Part shown: in pieces, positions 13,999 through 26,290 of the stretch
Position numbering within the stretch: position 1 is the first letter of the stretch
Layout of the letters: each line of letters begins with the position of its first letter
DNA from: Cheiracanthium punctorium
Taxonomy: Eukaryota; Arthropoda; Arachnida; Araneae; Cheiracanthiidae
Assembly: GCA_038373885.1 (NCBI GenBank)
Contig: JAWZYV010000113.1
Span: 682,501 to 746,500 of the forward strand
Length of the DNA: 64,000 nucleotides
Reading direction: 5' to 3'
The notes under the pieces: model-generated
Seen by the model: the letters and a program-made list of their open reading frames with translations, nothing else
Database searches by the model: none
Told to the model about the DNA's origin: nothing
Translations under genes and position numbers: made by a program

Positions 13999-14950
13999 AT
14001 ATAGTACTATAGTTCAGCTTTAAAATCCGAAAGTATTGAAGATTGTTTTCCATTTCGGTTTTCTTAAATGTTTTTTAACGAAAAAGTTTATTTTTTTTCC
14101 TCACGCCATTTCACAAAAAAATTGCAGTTTTGCTGTCAATAATTATTTAACTCTGCCTTCTAGATAACACTATAATAAAATGGCGAACACGTAGTGTCTG
14201 TATGAAAAGGGCCCTCACTTCTGGAAAATATTATTTAACTCTTCAGCAGAGTGCAACAGATATAACCAATTTCATCAATGCCGTCGAAAATAATTATTTT
14301 TCAGCAGACAGAAAGATAGGAAAATTTAAAGAAAAATCTAGTCAGTAAATATTTATTTTTAGCCATGAACATTTATAAGCTTTCTTGGAATTCTTTAAGG
14401 AATTAATCCTCTAACTGCCTAGTAGCTTTTAAAAGAGAGTTTTCTAGCTTTCGTCTGATCCTTTTATATCGTTGAAAGTAGCCAGGCTTATCACTACTAC
14501 CCTTCTCTAGTTTTCAATAAAAAGCTGAGAATTCTAAAAGAAACTTCGATCATGCAACATAATACTCTGAGCGACTGGGTTCATGCAAAGGATATGGGCA
14601 CTTTTTCTACTCTTCAGAGCTATGCAGTAGAAATTATTTTACAAAAGCATGGCATCAGTGATAGCAAGAGACAGATTCCACTAATTAGAGTTTCAAACTC
14701 TATACTAGATCGAATGCAAGGATTAGTAATTTATATGAATTTTATATTCATTACCTTTTTGTTTTTTTGTTTTTTGTTGCTCCGAATTGCTATCTGACAT
14801 TTATTCTATTTTTACTATGATGACTGAAACAAATTGAACCTTTTTTTCGTTTTTATTCCAGAATGTTTAATGTGTTTATTATGTGCAGAAATAGAGGTTA
14901 GTACTTCAAATCCTAGAAATTATACTTCAGAATATGCTTTATATAGCTAG
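13999..14950. other. Unassigned AT-rich region
   Basis: No gene recognised. An 81-codon frame at 14552-14797 begins plausibly (MQHNTLSDWVHAKDMGT) but ends in a hydrophobic, poly-T-derived tail and matches nothing I know. Confidence 0.4.
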
Positions 14951-15100
14951 CTAGCTGAAGTACCCATCACTGACGGGTTAATACGTATTGAAGATTTTCG
15001 AAAAATACGATTTTTTTTAATTGTAGAAGTATAAATAAGGGAATTACCGGCAGAAGTATAGAAGGCAAAGTAACAACTTCTCTGTATTATTTAAAAAATT
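14951..15100 (-). mobile_element. Helitron-like 3' terminus
   Basis: Read on the minus strand, this is ...CCCGTCA-G-TGATGGGTACTTCAGCTAG: a 7-bp hairpin (one G-T pair) followed by about 9 nt and terminal CTAG. That is the classical Helitron 3' end. The adjoining sequence (about 15030-15090, minus strand ACAGAGAAGTTGTTACTTTG and CTTCTATACTTCTGCC) matches the region before the second Helitron end at 21376, so both belong to one family. The 5' end of this copy was not located. Confidence 0.65.
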
Positions 15101-16668
15101 AGACGTTGCTGAGTCAAAAATTCAGTAGAGAGTTTTGTTTTCAAAATTAACGTTTTCTTTTACTTTAATGAATTTTTAGCATCAAGAGGTCATTTAAAGT
15201 TACAGAATAAGATTTTAGAAATGAATGTTAAATTGAAAGAAACAGAATATAGAAAATGCTTTTTAACAGCAAACATTCAATATTTTACGCAGCATTATTT
15301 CATTTGATTATATTTAGATGATTTTATTTGATGCGCCTAGCTTTTAAAACCTATTGCTTAAGTTGAGTCGCTACCTAACATATTACCAAATTTCATTCTA
15401 TTCTTTTGGATAACTTTTCGGTGTTGGGAGAACACACATTTACGCGATTTTTACGAAAACACAAAATTTATGAAACATTTAAAATGATTTTGAAGCCTGT
15501 AATTTAATGTAATTTACCATCTATCACAATACACTATGTCATTCTATTCAACTAAGCCATTTTTCAGCGATGCACAAACAAATAAAAACACACAATTGGA
15601 GAATGAAAAAAAAAGCTATCACGGACAGAACGACAGAGAGACATACATTTTTTATGGTTGTTTTGGGTTTACAAGTGCTCCCAATTAATGTACAGAAAAA
15701 AAATCTGATTTTATTTGTATGGATGCTATCTTTATCTAAAGGGAATACGGCACAACTCACTGTAAGTTTAAACAAAAAATTTTATACATTTTCCTGCTTT
15801 ATAAGCACTTCAAAACAAGTGATAAATTTAGGGATTATTTTATAATTTACTCGAAAGCACTGTGTAAAGGGAGCATCCCTAAATTAAGAAAACTCTCCTA
15901 AAAAGATCTTAAAATATTATACAGCATCTTTATGTTACGTGTGATCCGAAGTAGAAGTGAGTATTTTGAATCTCAAAGAAAAAAAAATATATCATCACAT
16001 TCCGCACATAATATCCTCTTTCACATAAAAAATATTCATTTAGCAAATCGAGATTAAAATATTTGTGTTGAAAGATTATACCGAAGAATTCTGATGAAAG
16101 GGATTCCAATTTGGTGGATTTATCTTTTGAATTCACTCCCAACATAATGCCATGTGGATGCATGAAACAGATTATGTGGCGAGAGCATAATAACAGATGA
16201 TGTTCAATTCTTTTTAATAATTCATGGTAATTCTTCAGTTGTGAGAATTATTGGGAGTGAATGTTCTAAGTTACTTTTGTCACTTTTTTTTTATTTTCTT
16301 TTTTTTTTAAATCAACACCTAAGTACTAATAAATACCCATGATTTATTGATTTTTTAAAAAAAATTTAGAAATTTTTTAAGAAAACCAGCGTCCAAACCC
16401 CAACCTCTCCAACCAAGAATTCCCAAGAGGGCACATTTTTATAGTATTTTTAATTGCAACTAGGAAATAACATAGATTTTAGAAATCTGCTAGGGTAATC
16501 ATATCTTAATGCAGTATTATACAAAGAAGATATATTATCTGACTTATAATTACTGGTACAAAGGGACATTACTCTATATAGTTGATTAGCTATAATATTT
16601 CTAAATACAGATATATGCATACATGAAGTAAAATCAGTGAAACTAACTATATGAAAAGTAAATTCATG

Positions 16669-16699
<31 letters not shown>

Positions 16700-18058
16700 T
16701 TGAGCAGAATTGAGAGAGAACTTCGAATCCCATAGAAACAAAAAATTATCTGTATTAGTGCACTTTTTTTTAATCAAATGCTAACCGAGCAAATAAATAT
16801 TACAGCATTACATTATTTTGTCACCTTTTTGGGCACAATATTTCAAAAAAAAAAGTTATTCAAATCTGTAGCATTACAGAATTAAAAACTCAATTTCAAT
16901 GAAGAAATATACACGACACTAAACAAATGACACAAAAGAGCCACACACAAGTGTTGGAGAAGAGCTATTAAAATAAATTACTTATATTATTTTAGAGGGA
17001 GGAATTCGCTGTTCTCTTCACATCTCATGAATTCTAATTTTTTAAATCATCAGATGCGCTATGTATTTGTCGTTAAAAAATAGGCCCATGTACGTATTTC
17101 ATGGTATTTCTTCATAACATTAATTGTTCTTTAGCTAACAAGGGACTAAAAAAAAACCCTCGCAGACACGCTAAAATTAACACATAAAATTACAATCACA
17201 AAAAAGAAAAATATTTAATTATTTAATTTTTAAAACGAACATTTGTTTATTTATTCATTTATTGTTAGTAGCAAATAGAGTTTAATGGTTTTTTTTTTTT
17301 TTTTTTTTTACATTTAATAAAGTTGGGAGAGCTTCCAACGATTATCTGCTATTTCATGCTTGTTGGTAATTACAACAATTACTATACAATTTACTAAACA
17401 TGTGAATTCTAATAAATTTGCTTCAAACAAAAGTAAATAGAATTACAAGAAATAATTTAAATCGGGAGTTTTAATTAGGTTGTATTTTTTCTTATTCAAG
17501 ATAGATAAAAACTTGTTCAATCCATTTTTTAAATATGCTTTTTATATACCATATACATTCGTGCAATATCACAAGCTTCTAGCATTATTATAAAATATAT
17601 TTACCAATTTTTCAATCAGGAAGTGCAAACATTATATTTTTAATTTACAGTTGCTTACATTTATTTTTCAACTTTTACAGATATTTTAAAATATATTTTA
17701 AAATAGTTTAAGTAAGCTTCATATATTTATTTTCACGTAAATTAGTTCTGCTGTATTATACAAGAATTTTACGCTTTTTAAAATTCTTTTTTAAACATTT
17801 AGTCTTTTTTTCTTTTCTTTTTTTAGTCTTAAACATTTAGTCTTTTTTAAACATTATAAATGCACATAATTTTTGTAAATTTTGTATAATTACTAATGAC
17901 ATAAATGCTTCAATTCATATTTCAACGACATGACATTCGTGTCTGTCTGTCCTTTATAAAATGCCTCGGTGCCATATTACAATTTTATTTGAAGAATGTT
18001 TTCGAACTTTCAAGATATTTCTTTTTTTACGCATTTAGACGTAACGATTTATTACTTT
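15101..18058. other. Unassigned AT-rich region
   Basis: No gene recognised. It contains a short (TA)n tract (about 16670-16694) and long T-runs (about 16287-16308 and 17288-17309). The frames at 15548-15845 overlap on opposite strands and look like chance. Confidence 0.45.
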
Positions 18059-18145
18059 AAGTGTTTCTGGGGCTGAAGACACCGCCGCAGCTGAACAAGC
18101 GAAACCAGATTTTGAGAACAGCTACTTCAATGGCATTTTAGTAGG
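18059..18145 (+). other. Weak candidate internal exon
   Basis: A short stretch of locally high GC in AT-rich DNA. It is open in one frame, giving SGAEDTAAAEQAKPDF then ENSYFNGILVGAYG. Upstream is a T-rich stretch ending CTTTAAG (about 18059), usable as a splice acceptor; downstream GTAG|GTGCGT (about 18145) could be a donor. The frame is closed by TAA just upstream (about 18040) and TGA at about 18200. I do not recognise the peptide. It could be a real exon, a transposon fragment, or coincidence. Confidence 0.18.
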
Positions 18146-19525
18146 TGCGTATGGAGCAAATCGTAACATACGCTATTTTTCCAACTTGTCTTTCAAACTT
18201 TGAAACATACATTTTAAAGTACTGGATGATACTAGTGCTAGGAAATATAGCTAATGAATTGCTCATGAATTCATGTTACAGTAAGGGCAGATTTTTTGCT
18301 TAAAACATTCCGAGATATTTATAAAAAATCACAGACGTAAATACAAATTAGTCAAAATCTATTACGAAACCAAAAGATATAATAAAAATTCATATGTTTA
18401 AAAAAAATTAAATAAGCATATAAACCTAAATAGCCAAAATAGTTATTTGACATCAGAGAAAAAAAAAAACTGGAGAAGATTTCAATTTATTAAACAAAGC
18501 ATAAATATCACTTTTTAAGACATATATTTTAAATAATCTTATTACAACTGATATTTATCAAATATAGCATGATGAAATGTTTTGATAAGTCTCTATTTAA
18601 GGTCTTATCGACCATACATTTTTTTCTTAAAGTTGGAATACCAAAATCATAAATTGACACTTAAGCCATGTGCAAGTACGACATCGTGACTAATGAATTT
18701 TATGCGGAGTAAGACATATTATTAAAGTATGCACAAAGAAAAAGTTCTATCATATCTCAGAAATATCTAAAATAAATTATTAGAATTTCAAAAATGCTAA
18801 ATTTAGTGCGTTTTCGGGTTTCTAACTGTTTACATACCTACACTGAAATAGCAAACCCATAAAACACAGTTTATCGTAAATATTTTAGATAAAATCTTTT
18901 TCTCTGAAAAGAGCTTTTTTTTCTGGATTAGTTACTGCATTAATATTTAGTATCACGTCCATTATAAGTATATTCTGCTGCAAAAACAGCCAGAATCTTC
19001 AAGGTTTTGCAATTAGCATATCTGTAGATGCAGACATTTAAAAACAGCATGGAACATTACACTTTGCGTTACTCCCAAAACATGAAAAGCAGTTCACTTA
19101 AGAAACACTAAAAACTCATACATTTAGAAAGATGATAATCAAATTCGCTGCAAGAATATTACATTTTTTCTCGTTAAACATTTAAAACATTGCTGAAGAT
19201 TCAAATAATTACGTAAGCATTTAGAAACACCTGTCTGGCAAGTCCCTGATAACAAGCTACATGAAAGCTTTTCGAAGGTATGCTTCAATGCCATCTATAA
19301 AGTGAGAATCCTATGCAGACAGTGGTTTGAAAAGACATTGTTTATGAAACTGTCGCTTTTACAAACAGAATGGTGGGAGGTAGGATGAAAATATTTGTAT
19401 TGTAACAAAAAATAGCATATCACCTTGGAGATGCAGACTAGTAATTCAATATTCCTCTGACCACACAAGAAAGTTTCCTAAGCCTTTTCATAATCGTAAA
19501 TTACAAATAGGTGTGCGTGGGGGAG
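18146..19525. other. Unassigned AT-rich region
   Basis: No gene, RNA or repeat recognised. Confidence 0.5.
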
Positions 19526-19597
19526 AGCATGAAAGACTTTGAAATCGCTCCAAAACTCAAGAGTATGAAAGAGTTTGAAATCGCACCAAAATTCGTG
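19526..19597. repeat. 36-bp tandem duplication
   Basis: Two adjacent units (AGCATGAAAGACTTTGAAAT... and AGTATGAAAGAGTTTGAAAT...), about 85-90 percent identical by eye. Confidence 0.85.
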
Positions 19598-20619
19598 AGT
19601 TATCTTTCAATGTTGACAAAGACTTTCGTTTTAAAAAGCTTTTTAATGGCGGAGATTTAAATATCTTGTGCACCTTTATGCGGTCCTTTTTTATCCAGAG
19701 CAATTTTGTATTTTTACTACGAGATATAGAATTCATAACAGATATTTTGAAAAACACTATAAATTATCGAAATGTTATTTAATTTATATAAACAGCTTTT
19801 AAACTCACGTAATCTAAAAAGATTCAACTTGCATGCAGTATAAACTAAACAGTTTCATTATTAAAATTTTATTTTATAGTTTTTCTTTTTTTTTAATGGG
19901 AAAATTTTGTTGAAATTGTACTACAAAATGCATCAGACAATTGCTTTGATAAAGAAATAGTCAAAATATTGTCCCATAACGCGAAATAAAAATTTTAAGA
20001 CAACATAAAAAGAGACATTGAGGTAGTCTCTGAATAAAATAAAATACAATTAACATTAAAATGAGCTAGACTCAAAATAATTTCTCAACATATAGTGTTG
20101 ACTCAGACATTTCCCCTTCGAAAATATATATATATATATATAATTTTACTATTTTATTTTATTTCTTAACTCATGATACATGCATGTATCATGATACATG
20201 CATGTGCAATACACCCTTGCCCTTCCTTACCTCAAAAAATAGAAATCTTAACCAAATGTGATTTTGAATTGTAATTCAAGTAAACAGCAGAAGAAAAGCA
20301 TTATTTTTTTAAAATAATCTTTTCTTTTAATGATACCTTAATTCAGCAAGTTCCATCGAAAATATAAATTTTCAAACATTTCCAACGTTCTTTTATAAAT
20401 TATATTTTTTTCATAATAATTATGAATTATTAAAATCTCAAGAACAAAGCATACTCTTTGTAACATGTCACAATTGAAAACAAATTGGGGGTGAATTGGA
20501 GACAAATTGACTCCAGAATGGTGCCATCCGCTACAAAAAAACTTCAAGGGTTAACTAAATGATTTTTATCAGTCAGTATTTTTCAAGACAATACAAAAAG
20601 AAATAAGTATTAAAGAGAA
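19598..20619. other. Unassigned region with (TA)n and a palindrome
   Basis: No gene recognised. A short (TA)n tract sits at about 20125-20142. The perfect 20-bp palindrome ATGATACATGCATGTATCAT lies at about 20172-20191, followed by a second partial ATGATACATGCATG. Confidence 0.5.
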
Positions 20620-21376
20620 CCAATGGGTCCAATGCTATGCGTAAAAGGGGTGTGGTTTAAGTCACGTAGGGGCAGGAAAATGGCAAATGGGGAAAAAGAA
20701 TAATTGAATTGCAACACAGGAGAGGAAAAGCGGTAAGACAAGTTAAAATCCGAAAATCAAAATTGATTTTGAAATTTTTGTTTTATGGGAATTAACAGGA
20801 AGGTTTTGCCGAATTTGAAGCTCATTACTTTTATAAATGTAAGAGAAAATAATTATTACTGGATATGGGGGAAGTTAACGAAATTTTGATTAGACATTTT
20901 CCAAAATATTATTCAAAATGTGAAAAAAAATTGTGGATTATGTATAAACCACTCAAGAGCAAATGAAATACAATTTAGTCTCGTTACAGGTGGTCATTTA
21001 ATGTGATGTTGTGAAAACTCAGTACATGTTTGTTCCATTTCTTAAAAATGGCAATGAAATCGGATGAAATTCTGATTTATGTTAGACATAAGTTAATTCA
21101 AGCTTTAAATGCCAAAACTGTTTTAAATATTTCATAGATTTTGGGATTTGGGAAAAGTCGTATACATGTTTGTTCTCGCATCCCTAAAAAATGGATTGAG
21201 ATTACAATGAAATTTAGCAGGAATCTTTTAAAAATACACAGAAGTTATAATTTTTCTTTCTATACTATTGCCAATATACTAATTCCGTTCTTTCTACACT
21301 TAATGCTGTCAAAAATTTAGACTTTTTTGGAAATTTGCATTACCTACTAACCCGCCAAGACGGGTACTTTAGCTAG
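20620..21376 (+). mobile_element. Helitron-like element, 3' end at 21376
   Basis: The 3' end shows hairpin ACCCG-CCAAGA-CGGGT followed by ACTTTAGCTAG and a T, matching the Helitron rule (CTAG before T, hairpin about 10 nt upstream). Upstream, ACACAGAAGTTATAATTTT and CTTTCTATACTATTGCC match the terminal region of the minus-strand copy at 14951. Internal ATGGCAATGAAATCGGATG wording is of a style common in non-autonomous Helitrons. The left boundary is a guess based on where higher-GC repeat-like sequence starts (about 20620). No RepHel frame is present. Confidence 0.55.
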
Positions 21377-24226
21377 TATATGCATACATAGCAATACATC
21401 AAGTGATCGTTCATTAACACTAAAAAATGCCACTCAATACACTTTTATATTGGCCTTTACCTAAAATCCTATAGTAAACAGCGAAATTAATAATCAAAAA
21501 AGTTTCTTCAATTAGCATTCCTCTCCCCCCCATTCCCATCCACACCCACACACTTCCACCTTTCATAAATATGTTTTCTATTATGCTAACAAAGTTAAAA
21601 GAAAATTTTTATAATTTTTACTATAGATAAAAAGTCAATATTTCACTCCATTATAACGTATGCTTACCTCATTATACCTCGTAGTTTTACAGACAAATAA
21701 ACAATATTTTATTACTGTATTCTACAAGAAATCCTTATGTCAGCATTACATAGCGCTTTTAACCATATTTCATACCATTCTAAAATTACTTAAAACCAAA
21801 TAAGATTAACCTTTTACAAATTTTTAGTTCCTGACACTGATCCATAAATTACAAAATTCACAGCATCTTAATAATGAGGGCAAAAGATTAACCGGGGTTT
21901 CAAAAAGGAAAAGCTTAAGCTTGCGAACGACAAAAAAATAAGCACTATGAACGTTATTGTTTGGTTAAATAATGTATTTACATCATAAACTGATGGCAGA
22001 ATAAACTTCAGCCTTTATGAAAAATGAATAGGAAATGAAAAATAAGAGTTTTGTTTATATTGCTGTTGTTTACCACAAAACTAAAATCTCTTCAAAAGCA
22101 TTAATCACAAGTGTTAAGCTGATAACAGAAATACTCTTTACTATCTCCAGAAAATATAGAAATCGGAAAGAAAAGCCTAGGGTTAAAATAATAACACTTT
22201 TCAATGAAATATCTGAAGGCTGAATTCTTAGTCTTAACTCGTTTTCTTTTGAGAAAAGGAACTACCAAGTATATTTCAAAGATGTTTCGAAGACAATTAT
22301 TTCTGCCGTAAAGCACGATAAAGCAATATTTCTTTCCTGGCACGTAGCTGAAAGTTCCGATATTATTCATGAGCTTCTTTATAAAAACTGAAATTTCGAC
22401 ATTGTATGGCATAGGGTGATTGATATGGAATATTTTAATTCTCATGATATTGTAAATCTTATAGTTTCATATAATGGTATTTAGGGATAAGTAGGAACCT
22501 GAGTTACACAAGACTTTGTCAAACTGATTTAAGCCTAATTTATTTTAAATCAGCCAATATTAAAAATCGCTGTGAAAAATGTATAGTAGTAAAGCCATCT
22601 AGATTTTTTATCAAAAGGATTGTTTTTAAAAAAATTAGCAATTCGAAACTAATGATTCGTCCACAGCTTATTTTTGGCCAATTTCTGGTAAATAACACCT
22701 TCAAATTAAAGACATTGTGAATTGTCGTACATCATCAAAAGTACGCTTTGAAAAGAACACTAAATAAACCCAAGTTTAAATTAAATGTCCACACCGTAGC
22801 ATAATCCGTCCTTTTTATCCGATCCTTACGACTGTTAGAAATGTTGAGTGAGTAAGAAAGAAACTTACAGTCATTTATTTTTGCGTTTTAATCAACTTAA
22901 TATCCCTTATGTAAATAATAAAATATATGCAAGAAAATTTGTTAAATTTATTTTACAACAAGTACATTTTACATATCATTGGCAGGAAAAGATGTGAAAA
23001 TTGTAAATAAATAAAGAAGTAAGTACGTGATTTTGTGAAAAATGTTACTGAAAGGAGAAAATCGGTATAACAACAGCTTTTATTCTTTTTCTTTAGAACA
23101 GCTTTTATTCTGAATTGTTTAAATTTATAAGAATTTATTGTTCGACACAGTTGAAAAATAAATTCTTATTTGAAAGAATTTTTCATATATTTAGGGTGTT
23201 TTTCTACAGATATTTTGCTAAATAAAATATTTTAGCAGAGTTAATGATTAAAGAACTCTTCTGTGGTGAATTTCTCAAAGGATAGGCGTCTTGTAACCAT
23301 GTACTGGGCAAAAAATAAAAATCTTTGTTTTAGTAATATGAACACTGTTATCGCAATTATAGAAATGTTCAGTGATGACATATTCGTAGTGTCGTCTCTT
23401 GAATTGTTTTTTTTTTATTACATACGAGGGCTGGCCGATAATAAAGATTACACTGACATTTATAATTTTAAGAAATAATATGTTTAAGGAACACTAGACA
23501 CTTTTTTCTTTCGACATAATACTCGTAAAAGTTAAGATATTTATACAAATTTGCGATACTGAACATCCCTTCAAGGTACTGCTATTCATCAATTATTTCG
23601 GAGCGATCTTTTGTAAATTCTCTTTACCCGCAAAGCGTTTTAACGCCAAAGTGTTCGTTTAAGATCTGAATGAATGAAATATCTAGTAAATTAATTCAAG
23701 TCTGGACTATAAGATAAGACCTTTAATTTTCGCTGTACCCATTACGCTTTGGTTTGAGTTGTCCTGCTCTATCGAGCAATAGTTTTAATGCCTTCACCTA
23801 ATTGTCCCGGCCGTTTCATTTAAATGGGTTATGGAATTTAGGAATTCTGGAGAGTTGTGTTGATAAATGCAAATACCTCCAACTTTGCATATTCTATGTT
23901 TAGAAATACCAGTTATTTTACTTCGCAGAAGCTCGATTACTTTATGGGGAATAAAAGACACACTCCTAAGTGTTTTAAGTGTTGCAACCCGCGTCAGTAT
24001 TGCACATAGGGACTTGTATTGCATCTATATTATTGCATGTATCTTTAATAGTGAACGGCCCTCGTAATTGGCAAGGGATGTGCCATTCATTACTGAAGTA
24101 TTCCTACACAACACTAGTGTTTTAGAAAAATTCAAACATGTAATTGTCCGAAACCTTTAATCAGATGTCGAATGACACAAGAGATCATGCGGCCGATGCG
24201 GGCACAGAACAACAATGATGTAAAGG
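21377..24226. other. Unassigned AT-rich region
   Basis: No gene I can support. The minus frame at 22101-22445 (114 codons, MRIKIFHINHPMPYNV...) is the longest unexplained frame here, but its composition (Ile, Lys, Phe, Asn, Tyr-rich) is what AT-rich DNA gives and no domain is visible. A 25-bp near-direct repeat AACAGCTTTTATTCT occurs twice at 23071-23113. Confidence 0.4.
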
Positions 24227-25050
24227 CACTGGTTCGCAAACTTATTTCGAACACCGCCCAATTTGAAATTTTAAAAATGTCTAGAGCTCCTCCAATTATT
24301 TTTTAACTTACCTAAACGAATATTTCAATCAGAGGAAACGAAATTCAAACTTAATCACACTTATAAGTATTGTTATTAACATTAAAAGAAAGCTTTCAGT
24401 TTCAACTTATCAAATGAAAAAAATGAATGACGCGTTATGACGAGTTCGTTAATATCTAGATTGAATTCATTTAAAAGCTGCCCAAATCGCTTTCAGTGAC
24501 TAACAGCTAATTTCTCATTTTAGCATGCAGGGTTGTAAAAATCTCGTTTTTTAACAAAAAATCGTTAGAATTTTGACTGTCAAAACAAGACACGAATGGA
24601 AGGTGGATCTCATACAGATTTCATACAAACTTCAAGGAACACACGACGATGATAGAAAAGACATAATTTTACTATTAGCGTTGTATTTAATTTAAAAACT
24701 AAGAAAATGACAAATACCCAATTTTATTATAAAAAAATGTTTATTGAAGTGAAATAAACTAACAAGTGAAATTAACTTCTAGCTTAGAAGTGAAATAAAC
24801 TTCTAGCTTAGAAGCTGTTACTTTTAACGAGGTTTCATATGGATAACAAGATTCGACTATATTTAATTTCAGTTTTAAATTATGATAACTACGGTTTCCG
24901 CGGCAGGGAGATTCAAAGTCTACATTTAATTGATAAAATTTGTCTGCTGTCACACTTCTAGATTGCCTTAAAGACCCTGTTTTTTTCTAAACATTCTGCA
25001 GCCCCTGAAGGTATCGAGAGACCACAAGGAGGTCTTATTGCCCTCTAAAA
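24227..25050. mobile_element. hAT-like relic (left end recognisable)
   Basis: CACTGGTTCGCAAACTTATT at 24227 is the typical opening of hAT-type elements (C-A-x-T-GG-TTC-x-CAAACTT). Near 24998-25035 GCAGCCCCTGAAGGTATCGA and GACCACAAGGAGGTC resemble the inner part of the opposite terminus of such elements. Left flank TGTAAAGG and right TCTAAAAGG could be a decayed 8-bp target duplication. No transposase frame is seen. The right boundary is uncertain. Confidence 0.35.
24764..24811. repeat. 24-bp tandem duplication
   Basis: Two adjacent copies of AAGTGAAATTAACTTCTAGC-TTAG differing at one base. They lie within the hAT-like relic. Confidence 0.9.
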
Positions 25051-25718
25051 GGAAATATTTATCTACTGCACAAAAACTAAATTTGTGAGTTCGTGCAAAC
25101 AATGCAATTATATATTCACACAGTTCTTTTATTTACAATATACGCATGTGGCTTACACATTTAATTCAAAGGTTTAAAACGGGATATCTTGCAACCTCAA
25201 AATAGTAAAGATACAAGAGCATCTCACAGCCCTAGCAGAAATGCAGTAGAAAGTAAAGAGTGTTTCCCCAGAGATCATTGAACTGTCGTTCGAAGGACCT
25301 CTGGGACAAACAACTATCGCTATCTTGAACGATTAAAGGGGTTTTGCAACACCCTCTTTGAGAAAAACTGATTATAAAATCATTTACGATGATTTCTCAG
25401 AGACAGTCCCCATTTTCAGGATTTTTTTCAGTTTGTCTTCAAAATGTAAAACAGGAATTGGGGACAAAATTTTATTTATATAATAATTATTTCATACTAA
25501 TTAAAAACAAATTACTCGTGTTTCTTTATTTTATGTATGTTAATATCGTATTTTATGTATTTTATGTATGTTAATGCTTGAGTTGAATAAATATGAGCTC
25601 GTTGGCGAAGAGCATTCAATTTATAAAATGTTTACAATTTTTTTTTTTCAAGAATTGGAGACGGCATACTGATTTGTTTTCAATTCCTTGTTTAAAAAAA
25701 TATGGCCATCTTAATACA
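25051..25718. other. Unassigned AT-rich region
   Basis: No gene recognised. TTTTATGTATGTTAAT is repeated within 25530-25575. Confidence 0.45.
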
Positions 25719-25748
25719 CACACACACAGACACACACAGACACACACA

Positions 25749-25842
<94 letters not shown>
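25719..25842. repeat. Compound (CA)n(TA)n microsatellite
   Basis: (CA)n with regular GA interruptions at 25719-25811, followed by (TA)n to about 25840. It generates long spurious Thr-His and Cys-Val frames. Confidence 0.97.
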
Positions 25843-25844
<2 letters not shown>

Positions 25845-26290
25845 CAGGGTATTCCAAAAACATTGAGCTCAGCTTTTATTCCTTAAATATTGTCATATAC
25901 ATCTACAATAATTGCGTGAAAAATGTTTAAAATTTTTTTATCAATTAAAATTTTCAGTGTATTAAATTTAAAGTAAATAGAAAATTAAATTTTTATGCGG
26001 CCTCGTATCCCCCCCCCCTCCCAAAAAAATCCCAATTAATAAAATGTGCACCATACACTAAAGAGGGGATCAACAAAATCTGAGTATTTTATCTTAAAAA
26101 CTATCAGATACCTGAAAATAAATATATGCTGACTTAAACCATTTTTGAATGGTTCTCGAAGGAAAAAAAAATCTTGTTGGATGATCGCGTTTCAGGGATC
26201 GTGCAGAAATTATTAAAGGAAAGTTATTTGCACTTTAGCTATAAACGTTTAGACTTGAATTCATGTAGAGCTCCGACCAAATTTCTATAA
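25845..26290 (+). mobile_element. TACAGGG-type element, copy 1
   Basis: It starts CAGGGTATTCCAAAAACATT immediately after TA at the right edge of the microsatellite. The internal segment at about 26115-26250 (GCTGACTTAAACCATTTTTG ... GATCGCGTTTCAGGGATCGTG) matches 48900-48975 in the same orientation. Opening CAGGGT after TA suggests a TA-target DNA transposon. No distal TIR or transposase was found. A GC tract with nine or more C lies at 26010-26019. Confidence 0.5.

Noticed and set aside
22101..22445. 114-codon minus frame
   Set aside because: Composition is what AT-rich DNA gives, with no motif, splice context or family resemblance.
25593..25886. 97-codon Thr-His frame and 75-codon Cys-Val frame
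   Set aside because: Translation of the (CA)n(TA)n tract.
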